Assembly (NCBI RefSeq): GCF_900188405.1
Contig: NZ_FZOF01000015.1
Span: 62,001 to 126,000, forward strand
Source: Actinacidiphila glaucinigra
GTDB lineage: Bacteria; Actinomycetota; Actinomycetes; Streptomycetales; Streptomycetaceae
Reading direction: 5' to 3'
Length of the DNA: 64,000 nucleotides
The translations under genes were made by a program, and so were the position numbers. Below the pieces are notes generated by a model. The model was not told the origin of the DNA and made no database searches. It saw only the letters and a program-made list of their open reading frames with translations. Shown here one piece after another: positions 1 to 8,527 of the stretch. Each line of letters begins with the position of its first letter. Positions within the stretch are counted from its first letter, which is position 1.

Positions 1-308
1 TGCTCGTCCTTCTTGTTCTCCTCGCGGAGCGAGGACAGGAACTCAGGGTTGTCGTCGGGCGCGACCCACTGCGTGCGGTGGTTGCGGTGCCACTCCGAGG
101 GCGTGCTCCCGCTCGCCGGGGCCGTGCGGTGCTTGCCGGCCACCAGCCAGGCGATCGGGCCGATCAGCACCTCGCCGAAGAGCAGGATGACGATGACCCA
201 GACGACCTTGGGGAGGCCACGCACCTGCTCCTCGGGCGTGTTGAGGCAGTCGATGAAGGCGTAGATCCACAACGCCAGCACCAGCAGGAACGGGATGTAC
301 CGGATCAT
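1..308 (-). CDS. PLDc_N domain membrane protein (partial, runs off left edge)
   Basis: This is a small integral membrane protein whose 3' end lies outside the window. The N-terminus (MIRYIPFLLVLALWIYAFID) is a transmembrane helix. It is followed by a short polar loop and a second hydrophobic segment near residues 36-60 containing a GPIAW-type motif. That two-helix layout is the PLDc_N family, named for the N-terminal region of cardiolipin synthases, and it is common as a stand-alone protein. The visible C-terminal part is charged and hydrophilic. It diverges from the decarboxylase gene at 397, so the 88-bp gap must hold both promoters. Its function is unknown; membrane anchoring or signalling are only guesses. 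Confidence 0.8.
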   Translation of the reverse strand, partial: MIRYIPFLLVLALWIYAFIDCLNTPEEQVRGLPKVVWVIVILLFGEVLIGPIAWLVAGKHRTAPASGSTPSEWHRNHRTQWVAPDDNPEFLSSLREENKKDE

Positions 309-396
309 CGCGGAGGTGCCCCCCAGGCAGCGGCGGCGGGGCGCGGCAGGGCCCCGGTGACGGGTACAGGGTAGTCCGTGCCGGATACTGGACCGC

Positions 397-1848
397 ATGG
401 CTTACGACGATCTTCGCTCGCTGCTGAGGGCCCTGGAGAAGGAGGGGGACCTCAAGCGCGTCAAGGCAGAGGTCGACCCGTACCTGGAGGTCGGTGAGAT
501 CGTCGACCGCGTCAACAAGGCGGGCGGCCCGGCGCTGCTGTTCGAGAACGTCAAGGGCTCCTCGATGCCCCTGGCGATGAACGTCTACGGCACCGACCGG
601 CGGCTGCTGAAGGCGCTCGGCCTCAAGTCCTACGCCGACATCGGCGACCGCATCGGCGGGCTGCTCAAGCCGGAGCTGCCGCACGGCTTCGTCGGCGTGC
701 GCGAGGCCTTCGGCAAGCTCGCGGGGATGACGCACGTACCGCCGAAGAAGGTGAAGGACGCCCCCGTCCAGGAGGTCGTGCTCACCGGTGACGACGTCGA
801 CCTGGACGCGCTGCCCGCACTGTTCACCTGGCCCGAGGACGGCGGCTCCTTCTTCAACCTCGGCCTGACGCACACCAAGGACCCCGAGACCGGCGTCCGC
901 AACCTGGGGCTGTACCGGCTGCAGCGGCACGACCGCCGCACCATCGGCATGCACTGGCAGATCCACAAGGACAGCCGCAACCACTACCAGGTGGCCCAGC
1001 GGCGCGGCGAACGCCTGCCCGTGGCCATCGCCTTCGGCTGCCCGCCCGCCGTGACGTACGCCTCCACCGCGCCGCTGCCGGGCGACATCGACGAGTACCT
1101 CCTCGCCGGCTTCGTCGGGGGCAGGCGCGTCGAGATGGTCGACTGCAAGACCGTGCCGCTGCAGGTGCCCGCCCAGGCCGAGGTGGTCCTGGAGGGCTGG
1201 CTGGAGCCCGGGAAGATGCTGCCCGAGGGGCCGTTCGGCGACCACACGGGCTTCTACACCCCGCAGGAGCCCTTCCCGGCGCTGACCATCGACTGCGTGA
1301 CGATGCGCAGGCGTCCGCTGCTGCAGTCCATCGTGGTGGGCCGGCCGCCGACCGAGGACGGCCCGCTGGGCCGGGCCACCGAGCGCTTCTTCCTGCCGCT
1401 GCTGAAGGTCATCGTGCCGGACATCGTGGACTACCACCTGCCGGAGGCGGGCGGCTTCCACAACTGCGCGATCGTCTCGATCGACAAGAAGTACCCCAAG
1501 CACGCCCAGAAGGTCATGCACGCCGTCTGGGGCGCGCACATGATGTCGCTGACCAAGCTGATCGTCGTGGTCGACGCCGACTGCGACGTGCACAACCTGC
1601 ACGAGGTCGCCTGGCGGGCGCTGGGCAACACCGACTACGCCCGCGACCTGTCGGTCGTCGAGGGTCCCGTGGACCACCTCGACCACTCCTCGTACCAGCA
1701 GTTCTGGGGTGGCAAGGCGGGCATCGACGCGACCCGGAAGCTGCCCGAGGAGGGCTACACCCGCGACGGCGGCTGGCCCGAGATGGTGCTCTCCGACCCG
1801 GAGACCGCCGAGAAGGTCGACCGCCGCTGGAAGGAGTACGGCCTGTGA
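397..1848 (+). CDS. ubiD: UbiD-family decarboxylase of the futalosine menaquinone pathway
   Basis: The 483-residue protein is full length for UbiD decarboxylases, which use prenylated FMN to remove an aromatic carboxylate. Conserved stretches include GLYRLQRHDRRTIGMHW near residues 171-187 and PPTEDGPLGRATERFF near residues 314-329, which resemble the prFMN/metal-binding and acidic-residue regions of the family. It is followed without a gap by the UbiA-type prenyltransferase, and a UbiX-type enzyme lies 3.5 kb downstream. The role is therefore probably decarboxylation of the prenylated 1,4-dihydroxy-6-naphthoate intermediate in late menaquinone synthesis; this gene has been called mqnL in the literature as I recall. 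The ATG at 397 lacks a strong Shine-Dalgarno. The substrate is inferred from context. Confidence 0.92.
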   Translation: MAYDDLRSLLRALEKEGDLKRVKAEVDPYLEVGEIVDRVNKAGGPALLFENVKGSSMPLAMNVYGTDRRLLKALGLKSYADIGDRIGGLLKPELPHGFVGVREAFGKLAGMTHVPPKKVKDAPVQEVVLTGDDVDLDALPALFTWPEDGGSFFNLGLTHTKDPETGVRNLGLYRLQRHDRRTIGMHWQIHKDSRNHYQVAQRRGERLPVAIAFGCPPAVTYASTAPLPGDIDEYLLAGFVGGRRVEMVDCKTVPLQVPAQAEVVLEGWLEPGKMLPEGPFGDHTGFYTPQEPFPALTIDCVTMRRRPLLQSIVVGRPPTEDGPLGRATERFFLPLLKVIVPDIVDYHLPEAGGFHNCAIVSIDKKYPKHAQKVMHAVWGAHMMSLTKLIVVVDADCDVHNLHEVAWRALGNTDYARDLSVVEGPVDHLDHSSYQQFWGGKAGIDATRKLPEEGYTRDGGWPEMVLSDPETAEKVDRRWKEYGL

Positions 1849-2768
1849 GCGCCGAATCCGCGACCCCGGATCTCTTCGGACCCTCTCCCCGCCCGGACGG
1901 CAAGGTCCGGGCGTTCCTGCGGCTGGTGATGATCGAGCACTCGGTCTTCGCCCTGCCCTTCGCCTACATCGCCGCGCTCAGCGCGATGTTCGCCGAGGAC
2001 CGGTCCGTCCACTGGTGGCAGCTTCTCCTGATCACCGTCGCCATGGTCGGCCTGCGCACCTTCGCGATGGCCTGCAACCGGATCATCGACCGCGAGATCG
2101 ACGCCCGCAACCCCCGCACGGCGGGACGCGAACTGGTCACCGGCGCCGTGTCGGTGCGCTCGGCGTGGACCGGCGCGCTGATCGCCGTGGTGTTCTTCCT
2201 GGGCGCCGCGGCGCTGCTCAACCCGCTGTGCCTGGCGCTGGCGCCGATCGCGGTGGTCCCGATGGTGGTCTACCCGTACGGCAAGCGGTTCACGGACTAC
2301 CCGCACGCCATCCTGGGCCTCGCCCAGGCCATGGGCCCGGTCGGCGCCTGGCTCGCGGTCTCCGGCTCCTGGTCGTGGGACGCCGTCGTCCTCGGCCTCG
2401 CGGTGGGCGTGTGGATCGGCGGCTTCGACCTCATCTTCGCCTGCCAGGACGTCGCCGCCGACCGCGCCCACGGGGTGCGCTCGGTGCCGGCCCGCTTCGG
2501 CGTCGACGGCGCGCTGTACGGGGCGCGGGTGAGCCATGTGGTGACGACCGTGCTGCTCGTCTGGTACGGACTCGCGGTCGGTGCCGGGGCCTTCTGGTGG
2601 GTCGGCATGCTGATCGTGGGCGGCGCCTTCGTCTACGAGCACAGCATCGTGAAGCCCGGCGACCTCAGCAGGCTGAACCGGGCGTTCTTCACGGTCAACG
2701 GCTTCATCGGCATGGCGCTGTTCCTCTGCGCGCTGCTGGACCTCGCGGTGCGCGGCCTGGGCGTCTGA
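1845..2768 (+). CDS. mqnP: Menaquinone biosynthesis prenyltransferase MqnP (UbiA family)
   Basis: The 307-residue polytopic protein has about eight or nine hydrophobic segments. The two Asp-rich prenyl-diphosphate/Mg sites of the UbiA superfamily are visible: an N-R-I-I-D-R-E-I-D element near residues 78-86 and D-x-x-x-D (CQDVAADRAHG) near residues 201-211. The GTG start overlaps the stop of the decarboxylase by 4 nt (GTGA), so the two are translationally coupled. In the futalosine pathway MqnP attaches the polyprenyl tail to dihydroxynaphthoate at the membrane. A candidate tail donor synthase is encoded at 40402-41424. Length and gene pairing match Streptomyces MqnP. Confidence 0.93.
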   Translation: MSAESATPDLFGPSPRPDGKVRAFLRLVMIEHSVFALPFAYIAALSAMFAEDRSVHWWQLLLITVAMVGLRTFAMACNRIIDREIDARNPRTAGRELVTGAVSVRSAWTGALIAVVFFLGAAALLNPLCLALAPIAVVPMVVYPYGKRFTDYPHAILGLAQAMGPVGAWLAVSGSWSWDAVVLGLAVGVWIGGFDLIFACQDVAADRAHGVRSVPARFGVDGALYGARVSHVVTTVLLVWYGLAVGAGAFWWVGMLIVGGAFVYEHSIVKPGDLSRLNRAFFTVNGFIGMALFLCALLDLAVRGLGV

Positions 2769-2797
2769 CGCCCGGGCCGCGGCCGGGCCGCGACCGC

Positions 2798-3394
2798 TCA
2801 GCCGCGCACGAACGGCAGCGCGAAGAACTTCGGGTAGCTCCACCACTGGCCGCCGTTGGCCTTGGTGCTGCCGACGATGCAGAGGATCAGCCCGGCCAGC
2901 AGGTGCAGCACCGCCAGGGCCAGCAGGCCGAAGCCCACGACGGGCAGCCAGCCCGGTCCGCCGTCGTCGTGCGCGGCAAGGCTGACCAGGCCGCCGACGT
3001 AACCGGCCACGGCGAGCAGGCCCACGATGGCCGTGGTGATGCCGTAGTTGATCGCCTGGGCGGCGTGGTGCCGGATGAAGGGGTCGTGCTTGTTGTGCTG
3101 GTTGGAGCGGATGACCAGCGGGGTCACCCAGGCCAGAGCCCAGCCGATGCAGCACATGCTGCTGCCCGCCACCAGGGTGAGCAGTGCGCCCAGGTGGGCC
3201 CACATGGCCGGCGTGGTGGGCGGCCGCATCGGCGGGGGCGGGTACGGCAGCGGCCCGTGCGCGTAGCCGTGGCCGTGGCCGTACGGGGGCGGCGGCGGCA
3301 TGGCGTGGGGACCTTGTGCAGGTCCCTGCTGCGGCGGCACGGGCGGTGCCGTGTCCCGCGGTTGTACGTCCTCGTGCTTGCTGAAATCGGTCAT
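2798..3394 (-). CDS. DUF4870-domain membrane protein
   Basis: The 198-residue protein starts with about 65 residues rich in Pro, His, Gly and Tyr. This cytosolic low-complexity tail leads into a membrane domain of roughly four helices (residues 65-175). The segment with CCIGWALAWVTPLVIR followed by FIRHHAAQAINYGIT is the DUF4870 (Tic20-like fold) signature. Function is unknown; these proteins are common and constitutive in actinobacteria. It is convergent with mqnP, with only 29 bp between the stops, and it lies head to tail behind the rhomboid protease gene, so the two may be co-transcribed. Confidence 0.85.
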   Translation of the reverse strand: MTDFSKHEDVQPRDTAPPVPPQQGPAQGPHAMPPPPPYGHGHGYAHGPLPYPPPPMRPPTTPAMWAHLGALLTLVAGSSMCCIGWALAWVTPLVIRSNQHNKHDPFIRHHAAQAINYGITTAIVGLLAVAGYVGGLVSLAAHDDGGPGWLPVVGFGLLALAVLHLLAGLILCIVGSTKANGGQWWSYPKFFALPFVRG

Positions 3395-3437
3395 GGAGAA
3401 CCGCCCCCCGTCGCTTCGTCCCCGGGATCCTACGGCG

Positions 3438-4106
3438 TCATCTGATCAACCCGTCGGCGGGGCGGTCCCGGAAGAGGAACGCGCCCACGACGCCGCCGAC
3501 GAGGCCGAAGAGGTGGCCCTGCCAGGAGACCCCCTGCGCGGTGGGCAGGACCCCCCACAGGATCGAGCCGTACGCCACCGCGACGATCAGGCCGACCGCG
3601 ATGTCGATCAGGCGCCGGTCGACGAAGCCGCGCACCAGCAGGTAGCCGAACAGGCCGAAGACGACGCCGGAGGCGCCCGCGGTGTTGGTGTGCGGCGGGG
3701 CCACCAGCCAGACCCCGCCGCCGCTGGTCATGATGATGACGAAGACCACGCTCAGCATGCGGCCGATGCCGCGCAGCCCCGCGAGGAAGCCCAGCACCAG
3801 CAGCGGCAGGCTGTTGGCGGCCACGTGGTCGAAGCCGAAGTGGATGAACGCGGCCGGGATGATGTCGCGCAGCTCGCCGAGCTGCTGGGGCACGATGCCG
3901 AAGGTGTCGAGCGCGTGATGGGTCATCACGTCCACGCACTCGATCAGCCAGAGCAGCCCCACCCAGATGAACATGACCGCCGCGGCGGTCTTCGCACGCT
4001 CTCCGGGACCCGGCACGGCGCTGCCGCGGACGCGCCGCCGGGCGTCGCCGGCGTCGTGTCCGGCGACGGGTTCGTACGCCACAGGTCCCCCCTCGTGGTT
4101 GTCCAC
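3438..4106 (-). CDS. Rhomboid-family intramembrane serine protease
   Basis: The 222-residue protein has about six membrane segments. The rhomboid catalytic features are present: a loop-helix His/Asn element (HVAAN, H94 and N98), the nucleophile in GASG (S146, within NTAGASGVVFG) and the general base in WQGHLFG (H198). It therefore appears to be an active protease that cuts membrane-anchored substrates within or near the lipid bilayer. Natural substrates of Streptomyces rhomboids are not known. The ATG at 4106 is used here; an internal GTG a few codons in (VAYEP) is an alternative. The gene sits directly upstream of the DUF4870 gene. Confidence 0.88.
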   Translation of the reverse strand: MDNHEGGPVAYEPVAGHDAGDARRRVRGSAVPGPGERAKTAAAVMFIWVGLLWLIECVDVMTHHALDTFGIVPQQLGELRDIIPAAFIHFGFDHVAANSLPLLVLGFLAGLRGIGRMLSVVFVIIMTSGGGVWLVAPPHTNTAGASGVVFGLFGYLLVRGFVDRRLIDIAVGLIVAVAYGSILWGVLPTAQGVSWQGHLFGLVGGVVGAFLFRDRPADGLIR

Positions 4107-4174
4107 CGCCCGCCCGTGCGGCCGGGCTTCCTCACGGTAGACAACGACAAGGGCATCGTTGGCGGTTCCCGGGC

Positions 4175-5263
4175 CTACTCGTCCATTCCGCCCATCATGA
4201 ACTGCATCATGGCGCCCATGACGTCCTGCGGGTTGAGCGGGGTGGCGCCGGCCGGGGCGGCGACGGGCGCCGCGTCGGGGGCGAAGCCGACGGTCAGCGG
4301 CAGCGCGCCGTGGATCTCGTCGCCGGAGTCGAACTGGTCGAGGTCGAGGCTGATCCCGGACAGCGTGCCGTCCTTGACGGCCACGTCCACGGTGACGTCC
4401 TTGTCGGGCACGTCCTTCAGGTCGGAGGGCGCGACCCCCTCGGGCAGCTGGTCCGCCAGCGGCTCCAGGGCGTCGGCGAGCGCGTCGGCCGTCTTCCCCG
4501 CGGGGACGGTGACCTTGACGATGTCGGCGCCGTCCTTGCCGCCGGCGTCGGCGAACCTCGCGTTGCGCTCCAGGGCCCGCCGCAGTGCCTTGGTGATCCG
4601 CTCCTGCGTCCCGGCGTCCAGTTGCGGGGTGTCAGGGAGCGGCGATCCGGCCGGGCCGGCCGCCGCCATGCTCCGGGAGAACTCCTGGAAGGCCGCGGGG
4701 TCGACGGAGATCCACTTGCCGCCGAGCGCGTCCTTCACCGACTTGTAGGAGGAGGGCAGCTCGTCCGCGGCGTCGAGGAACTTCCGGAAGCCCTTCAGGT
4801 CGCCCTTGCTCTGGGCGGAGCCGAGATCGTCCGCGAGCGACAGGAACTGCTGCACGTCCACCCGCAGGTAGGCCTCCTTGCCCGACAGGCTGCGGATCTC
4901 CAGCAGGTCCCCGTCCCGGCCGAGCGAGACCCGCAGCGCCACCGAGGCGCCCTCGGCCTTGACGTCCTTGATGTCCTTCAGCGGCCCGGCGGCGCTCACG
5001 GACAGCGAGACGTCGAGACCGGCGAGCATCTTCGCGTCGGCACGGGTGAATCCGTCCGAGCCCTTGAGCGCGGACCAGAGCTGCTGCTCGCCGCCGTCGA
5101 AGCCCACGGACACCGTGACGGCCTTCTGCTCGCCGAGCCGGTCCAGCGCCCGCTGGACCTTGGCACCGGCGCTGAGGTCGCCGGCGGTGCCGCAGGCGGT
5201 GGCGGTGGTGGCGATGAAGGCGGCACAGCCGACTGCGGCGATGCCCTTGCGCGTGGCGTTGAT
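4175..5263 (-). CDS. Putative lipoprotein with a likely ATC start codon
   Basis: The protein is about 362 residues when started at 5263. It has a basic start (NATRKG), a hydrophobic stretch and a weak lipobox TATAC (Cys around residue 23), then an Asp/Lys-rich extracytoplasmic domain. The domain resembles LppX/LolA-like or DUF-type lipoproteins with repeated V-T-V-S/K-D-G strands; no specific function is recognised. The start is unusual. A perfect AAGGAG (complement 5270-5275) stands 6 nt before an ATC codon (5261-5263), and no ATG/GTG/TTG is suitably placed. The nearest ATG in frame (5304) has no ribosome site and would add 14 residues that spoil the signal peptide. It diverges from the UbiX-type gene. 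Confidence 0.75.
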   Translation of the reverse strand: MNATRKGIAAVGCAAFIATTATACGTAGDLSAGAKVQRALDRLGEQKAVTVSVGFDGGEQQLWSALKGSDGFTRADAKMLAGLDVSLSVSAAGPLKDIKDVKAEGASVALRVSLGRDGDLLEIRSLSGKEAYLRVDVQQFLSLADDLGSAQSKGDLKGFRKFLDAADELPSSYKSVKDALGGKWISVDPAAFQEFSRSMAAAGPAGSPLPDTPQLDAGTQERITKALRRALERNARFADAGGKDGADIVKVTVPAGKTADALADALEPLADQLPEGVAPSDLKDVPDKDVTVDVAVKDGTLSGISLDLDQFDSGDEIHGALPLTVGFAPDAAPVAAPAGATPLNPQDVMGAMMQFMMGGMDE

Positions 5264-5349
5264 GGTGTTCTCCTTGGTCGGTACACGAACACCAGGAGGA
5301 CCCATGAGGTGGCCGGAAGGTTGCACGAGCGGCCGGATAGGCTCGCGGC

Positions 5350-6039
5350 ATGGACGACAGCGAGCGCGGGACACCGTGGGTGGTCGGGGTCTCCGGGGCC
5401 TCCGGGACGCCGTACGCCGCGGCGGTGCTGCGGGCGCTGCTGCACGCCGGTGAGGCGGTGGACCTGGTGGTCAGCCGGGCCGCCCGGCTCACCGTCCTGG
5501 ACGAGACCGGGGCGCCCTTCCGGGACGCCCACTGGCGCGAGGACCTGGCGCGCTGGCTGGCCCGGGGCGCGGACGGCACCCCGGACCGGTTCGAGACCGA
5601 TCTGAGCCGGGTGCGGTACTGGTCCGCCGGGGACCTCGCGGCGGGGCCGAGCTCGGGTTCGTACCCGGTCAGGGGGATGCTGATCGTGCCGGCGAGCACG
5701 GCCTGCGTGGCGGGCGTCGCCCTCGGGCTCTCCAAGGACCTGCTGCAGCGGGTGGCGAGCGTCACCCTGAAGGAGCGGCGGCCGCTGGTCGTCGCCGTGC
5801 GGGAGACGCCGCTCGGCGGCCAGACCCTGCGACACCTGGTCGCGCTGGACGAGGCGGGCGCCGTGGTGCTCCCGGCCTCGCCCGCCTTCTACGCGGGGGC
5901 CAGGGACATCCAGGACCTGGTCGACTTCGTCGCGGGCCGGGTGCTGGACGCCGTACAGGTCCCGCACAAGCTCTACCGCCGCTGGGAGGGCGAGCTGGGC
6001 GCCGCCGGTGCCGGGGCCGGCGGGGCTGCAGCGGATTGA
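5350..6039 (+). CDS. ubiX: UbiX-family flavin prenyltransferase
   Basis: The 229-residue flavoprotein belongs to the UbiX/Pad1 group, which prenylates FMN to supply the cofactor of UbiD decarboxylases. The N-terminal strand-loop VVGVSGASGTPYAAAVLRAL (about residues 10-29) is the flavin/phosphate-binding signature. A later segment near residues 118-160 (LIVPAST, then ALGLSKDLLQRVASVTLKERRPLV) matches the conserved core. The partner decarboxylase is at 397-1848, so the most economical role is cofactor supply for menaquinone synthesis (called mqnM in some papers, as I recall). The ATG at 5350 shows only a weak ribosome site. It lies 81 bp upstream of the Lrp-type regulator. Confidence 0.92.
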   Translation: MDDSERGTPWVVGVSGASGTPYAAAVLRALLHAGEAVDLVVSRAARLTVLDETGAPFRDAHWREDLARWLARGADGTPDRFETDLSRVRYWSAGDLAAGPSSGSYPVRGMLIVPASTACVAGVALGLSKDLLQRVASVTLKERRPLVVAVRETPLGGQTLRHLVALDEAGAVVLPASPAFYAGARDIQDLVDFVAGRVLDAVQVPHKLYRRWEGELGAAGAGAGGAAAD

Positions 6040-6120
6040 TGCGCAGGGCACATCCCCGTGGATGCCTTAGATTCTTGTCCTGACAGCTCAGTCGCGGCAT
6101 GAATGAAGGGGTCCAGTCTG

Positions 6121-6576
6121 ATGGACGCGGTGGACAGGCAGCTCATCCAGGCCCTCCGTGAGAACGGCCGGGCCTCGTACGCCGAGCTGGGCCGGCTGGT
6201 GGGCCTGTCCGGACCGAGCGTCACCGACCGGATCAACCGGCTGGAGCAGGCCGGGGTGATCACCGGCTACCGTGCCACGATCCACCCCGCGGCCCTCGGC
6301 CTCGGGGTGACCGCGCTGGTGGGCCTGCAGCTCAGCGACGCCGCCGACCACGAGGACGTGGCCACCCGGCTGCGCGACCTGGACGAGATCGAGGACTGCT
6401 GGTTCATCGCCGGCGACGACTCCTACATGCTCAAGGTGCGGGTCCCCGACGTGGACGGCCTGGAGCACACCATCCGCCGGCTGTCCGGCACCAAGGGCGT
6501 CGCCCGCACCCGCACCACGGTCGTGCTCTCCACGAAGTGGGAGAACCGGGTCGGGGAACTCCCCGAGAGTATCTAG
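6121..6576 (+). CDS. Lrp/AsnC-family transcriptional regulator
   Basis: The 151-residue protein has an N-terminal winged HTH (residues 1-60, AELGRLVGLSGPSVTDRINR recognition region) and a C-terminal RAM/ligand-binding domain with the typical GDDSYMLKVRVPD strand. Lrp/AsnC regulators form octamers or dimers and sense amino acids or related small molecules. The start at 6121 is preferred over an ATG at 6103 because AAGGGG lies 9 nt upstream of it. Its position between the UbiX-type gene and mqnE, in the same orientation, makes it a candidate controller of menaquinone genes; that is inference from position only. Confidence 0.92.
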   Translation: MDAVDRQLIQALRENGRASYAELGRLVGLSGPSVTDRINRLEQAGVITGYRATIHPAALGLGVTALVGLQLSDAADHEDVATRLRDLDEIEDCWFIAGDDSYMLKVRVPDVDGLEHTIRRLSGTKGVARTRTTVVLSTKWENRVGELPESI

Positions 6577-6623
6577 GCGTAAGGTCGAACGGTCGATTTC
6601 GGATGGTGAAGGCGAGGCGGACG

Positions 6624-7787
6624 ATGGACGCGGGGCTCAAGCGCGAACTGGAGGAGAAGGTCTACGCGGGTGAGCGGCTGACCCGCGAGGACGGCATCGC
6701 CCTCTACGAGTCCGACGACCTGGCCTGGCTGGGCGGTCTCGCCCACCACGTGAGGACGCGGAAGAACGGTGACGTCGTCCACTTCAACGTCAACCGCCAC
6801 CTCAACATGACCAACGTCTGCACCGCCTCCTGCGCGTACTGCTCCTTCCAGCGCAAGCCGGGGGAGAAGGACGCCTACACGATGCGCATCGAGGAGGCCG
6901 TCCGGCTGGCGAAGGAGATGGAGGGCGACAACCTCACCGAGCTCCACATCGTCAACGGCCTCCACCCGACGCTGCCGTGGCGCTACTACCCGCGCTCGCT
7001 GAAGGCGCTCAAGGAGGCGCTGCCGGACGTCTCGCTGAAGGCGTTCACCGCCACCGAGATCCACCACTTCGAGACGATCTCCGGGATGAGCGCGAGCGAG
7101 ATCCTGGACGAGCTCATCGAGGCCGGCCTGGAGTCGCTGACCGGCGGCGGTGCCGAGATCTTCGACTGGGAGGTGCGGCAGCACATCGTCGACCACCGCA
7201 CCCACTGGGAGGACTGGTCGCGCATCCACCGGCTGGCGCACGAGAAGGGCCTCAAGACCCCGTGCACCATGCTGTACGGGCACATCGAGGAGCCCCGGCA
7301 CCGGGTGGACCACGTGCTGCGGCTGCGCGAGCTGCAGGACGAGACCGGCGGCTTCCAGGTCTTCATCCCGCTGCGCTACCAGCACGACTTCGTGGACCTG
7401 AAGGACGGCAAGGTCCGCAACACCCTCCAGGCGCGCACCACGATGGCCAGCGGCGCCGAGGCGCTGAAGACCTTCGCGGTCTCCCGGCTGCTGTTCGACA
7501 ACGTGCCGCACGTGAAGGTGTTCTGGGTCATGCACGGCGTGCAGACCGCCCAGCTGGCGCTGCAGCACGGCGCGGACGACATGGACGGCTCGGTCGTCGA
7601 GTACAAGATCACGCACGACGCCGACAACTACGGGACGCCCAACAAGCTCACCCGGGACGACCTGCTGGAGCTCATCCAGGACGCGGGCTTCCGTCCCGTC
7701 GAGCGCAATACCCGGTACGAGATCATCCGCGAGTACCCGGGTCCCGACGCGGCGCGCCGCGAGTCGCCGCAGCCGATGCGCGTGTGA
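6624..7787 (+). CDS. mqnE: Aminofutalosine synthase MqnE (radical SAM)
   Basis: The 387-residue radical SAM enzyme carries the cluster motif C66-x3-C70-x2-C73 (CTASCAYCSF). MqnE joins S-adenosylmethionine to 3-[(1-carboxyvinyl)oxy]benzoate, forming 6-amino-6-deoxyfutalosine with loss of CO2. An MTNVCTA context, a GGGAEIFDWEVR segment near residues 175-186 and the C-terminal HDADNYGTPNKLTRDDL motif are typical. The ATG at 6624 is chosen because the preceding in-frame ATG/GTG codons extend into the tail of the Lrp gene and the family begins with MDAGLKREL. A strong hairpin follows the stop. Confidence 0.96.
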   Translation: MDAGLKRELEEKVYAGERLTREDGIALYESDDLAWLGGLAHHVRTRKNGDVVHFNVNRHLNMTNVCTASCAYCSFQRKPGEKDAYTMRIEEAVRLAKEMEGDNLTELHIVNGLHPTLPWRYYPRSLKALKEALPDVSLKAFTATEIHHFETISGMSASEILDELIEAGLESLTGGGAEIFDWEVRQHIVDHRTHWEDWSRIHRLAHEKGLKTPCTMLYGHIEEPRHRVDHVLRLRELQDETGGFQVFIPLRYQHDFVDLKDGKVRNTLQARTTMASGAEALKTFAVSRLLFDNVPHVKVFWVMHGVQTAQLALQHGADDMDGSVVEYKITHDADNYGTPNKLTRDDLLELIQDAGFRPVERNTRYEIIREYPGPDAARRESPQPMRV

Positions 7788-7810
7788 GACCGCCTGAACG
7801 ACGGGACCGA

Positions 7811-7841
7811 GGGTGCGCCGCCGTGTGACGGCGGCGCACCC
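7811..7841 (+). terminator. Hairpin terminator after mqnE
   Basis: A perfect 13-bp GC-rich inverted repeat with arms 7811-7823 and 7829-7841 and a 5-nt loop lies 23 nt after the mqnE stop. There is no T run, as is usual for Streptomyces terminators. It separates mqnE from the GNAT gene. Confidence 0.75.
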
Positions 7842-7932
7842 CGGAGTGCCGAGGCCTCGCCTTAACCCCGATGTCGTCCGGCGTCCGGACGCCCGTCGAG
7901 TGCTGTCAGCCTCGATGCCTAGGGTGTGCGCC

Positions 7933-8451
7933 ATGGCACTGCGCTTCACCCTCGACCCCGAGCTCACCCCCGGTCTGCGGGAACAGCTCGTCTCCTTGTG
8001 GACCGACGTCACCAACGCGGGCGGCGCCGTCGGCTTCGTCGCGCCCGTGACCCGTACCGACGTCGCCCTCGAAGCCGAACGGCACTACTCGGCGCTGTCC
8101 GAGGGCAGGGCGCACATGGTCGCCGGGTTCGACGGCGACCGGCTCGCCGCCACCTCCTTCCTCACCTTCAACACCCACCGCCTGATGCGGCACTGGGCCT
8201 GGCTGTTCACCGTCATGGTCGACCCGTCGCTGCAGGGCCGCGGGCACGGCTGGGAGCTGATGCAGGCGGCGGAGCGGGCCGGCCGAGACCTCGGCCTGGA
8301 GGGGCTGAAGCTCACCTGCCGCGGCGGCATGGGACTGGAGCGCTTCTACGCCTCGGCCGGCTACAAGGAGGTCGGGCGCGTCCCTGCGGCGATACGCGTC
8401 GCCGCAGGTGACGACCGTGACGACATCACGATGTGGCTCCCGCTGACCTGA
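7933..8451 (+). CDS. GNAT-family N-acetyltransferase
   Basis: The 172-residue protein has the GNAT fold. The acetyl-CoA pyrophosphate loop reads VMVDPSLQGRGHGWELMQAAER (split here as VDPSLQGRGHG then WELMQ) near residues 95-115, followed by a GLEGLKLTCRGGMGLERFYASAGY segment that forms the substrate-side strands. The ATG at 7933 is chosen over the upstream in-frame start because the added leader does not resemble the fold and overlaps the terminator after mqnE. The acceptor substrate is unknown. It is a free-standing gene with no obvious metabolic link to its neighbours. Confidence 0.88.
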   Translation: MALRFTLDPELTPGLREQLVSLWTDVTNAGGAVGFVAPVTRTDVALEAERHYSALSEGRAHMVAGFDGDRLAATSFLTFNTHRLMRHWAWLFTVMVDPSLQGRGHGWELMQAAERAGRDLGLEGLKLTCRGGMGLERFYASAGYKEVGRVPAAIRVAAGDDRDDITMWLPLT

Positions 8452-8527
8452 CCGCCGCGGGCCCGTGCTTCACTGATACGGGTACGTCCGGTACGTCCCG
8501 CAGGCCGGAACGAGGGAAACGAAGGAA

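Noticed and set aside
43..1686. A long open frame on the minus strand overlapping the decarboxylase gene
   Set aside because: It mirrors the codon bias of the real plus-strand gene, is rich in Arg, Gly, His and Asp, and matches no family.
4096..4106. A single TTGTCCACC (DnaA-box-like) near the rhomboid start
   Set aside because: It is one mismatched copy only, unlike the inverted pair in nuoN, and may be chance.
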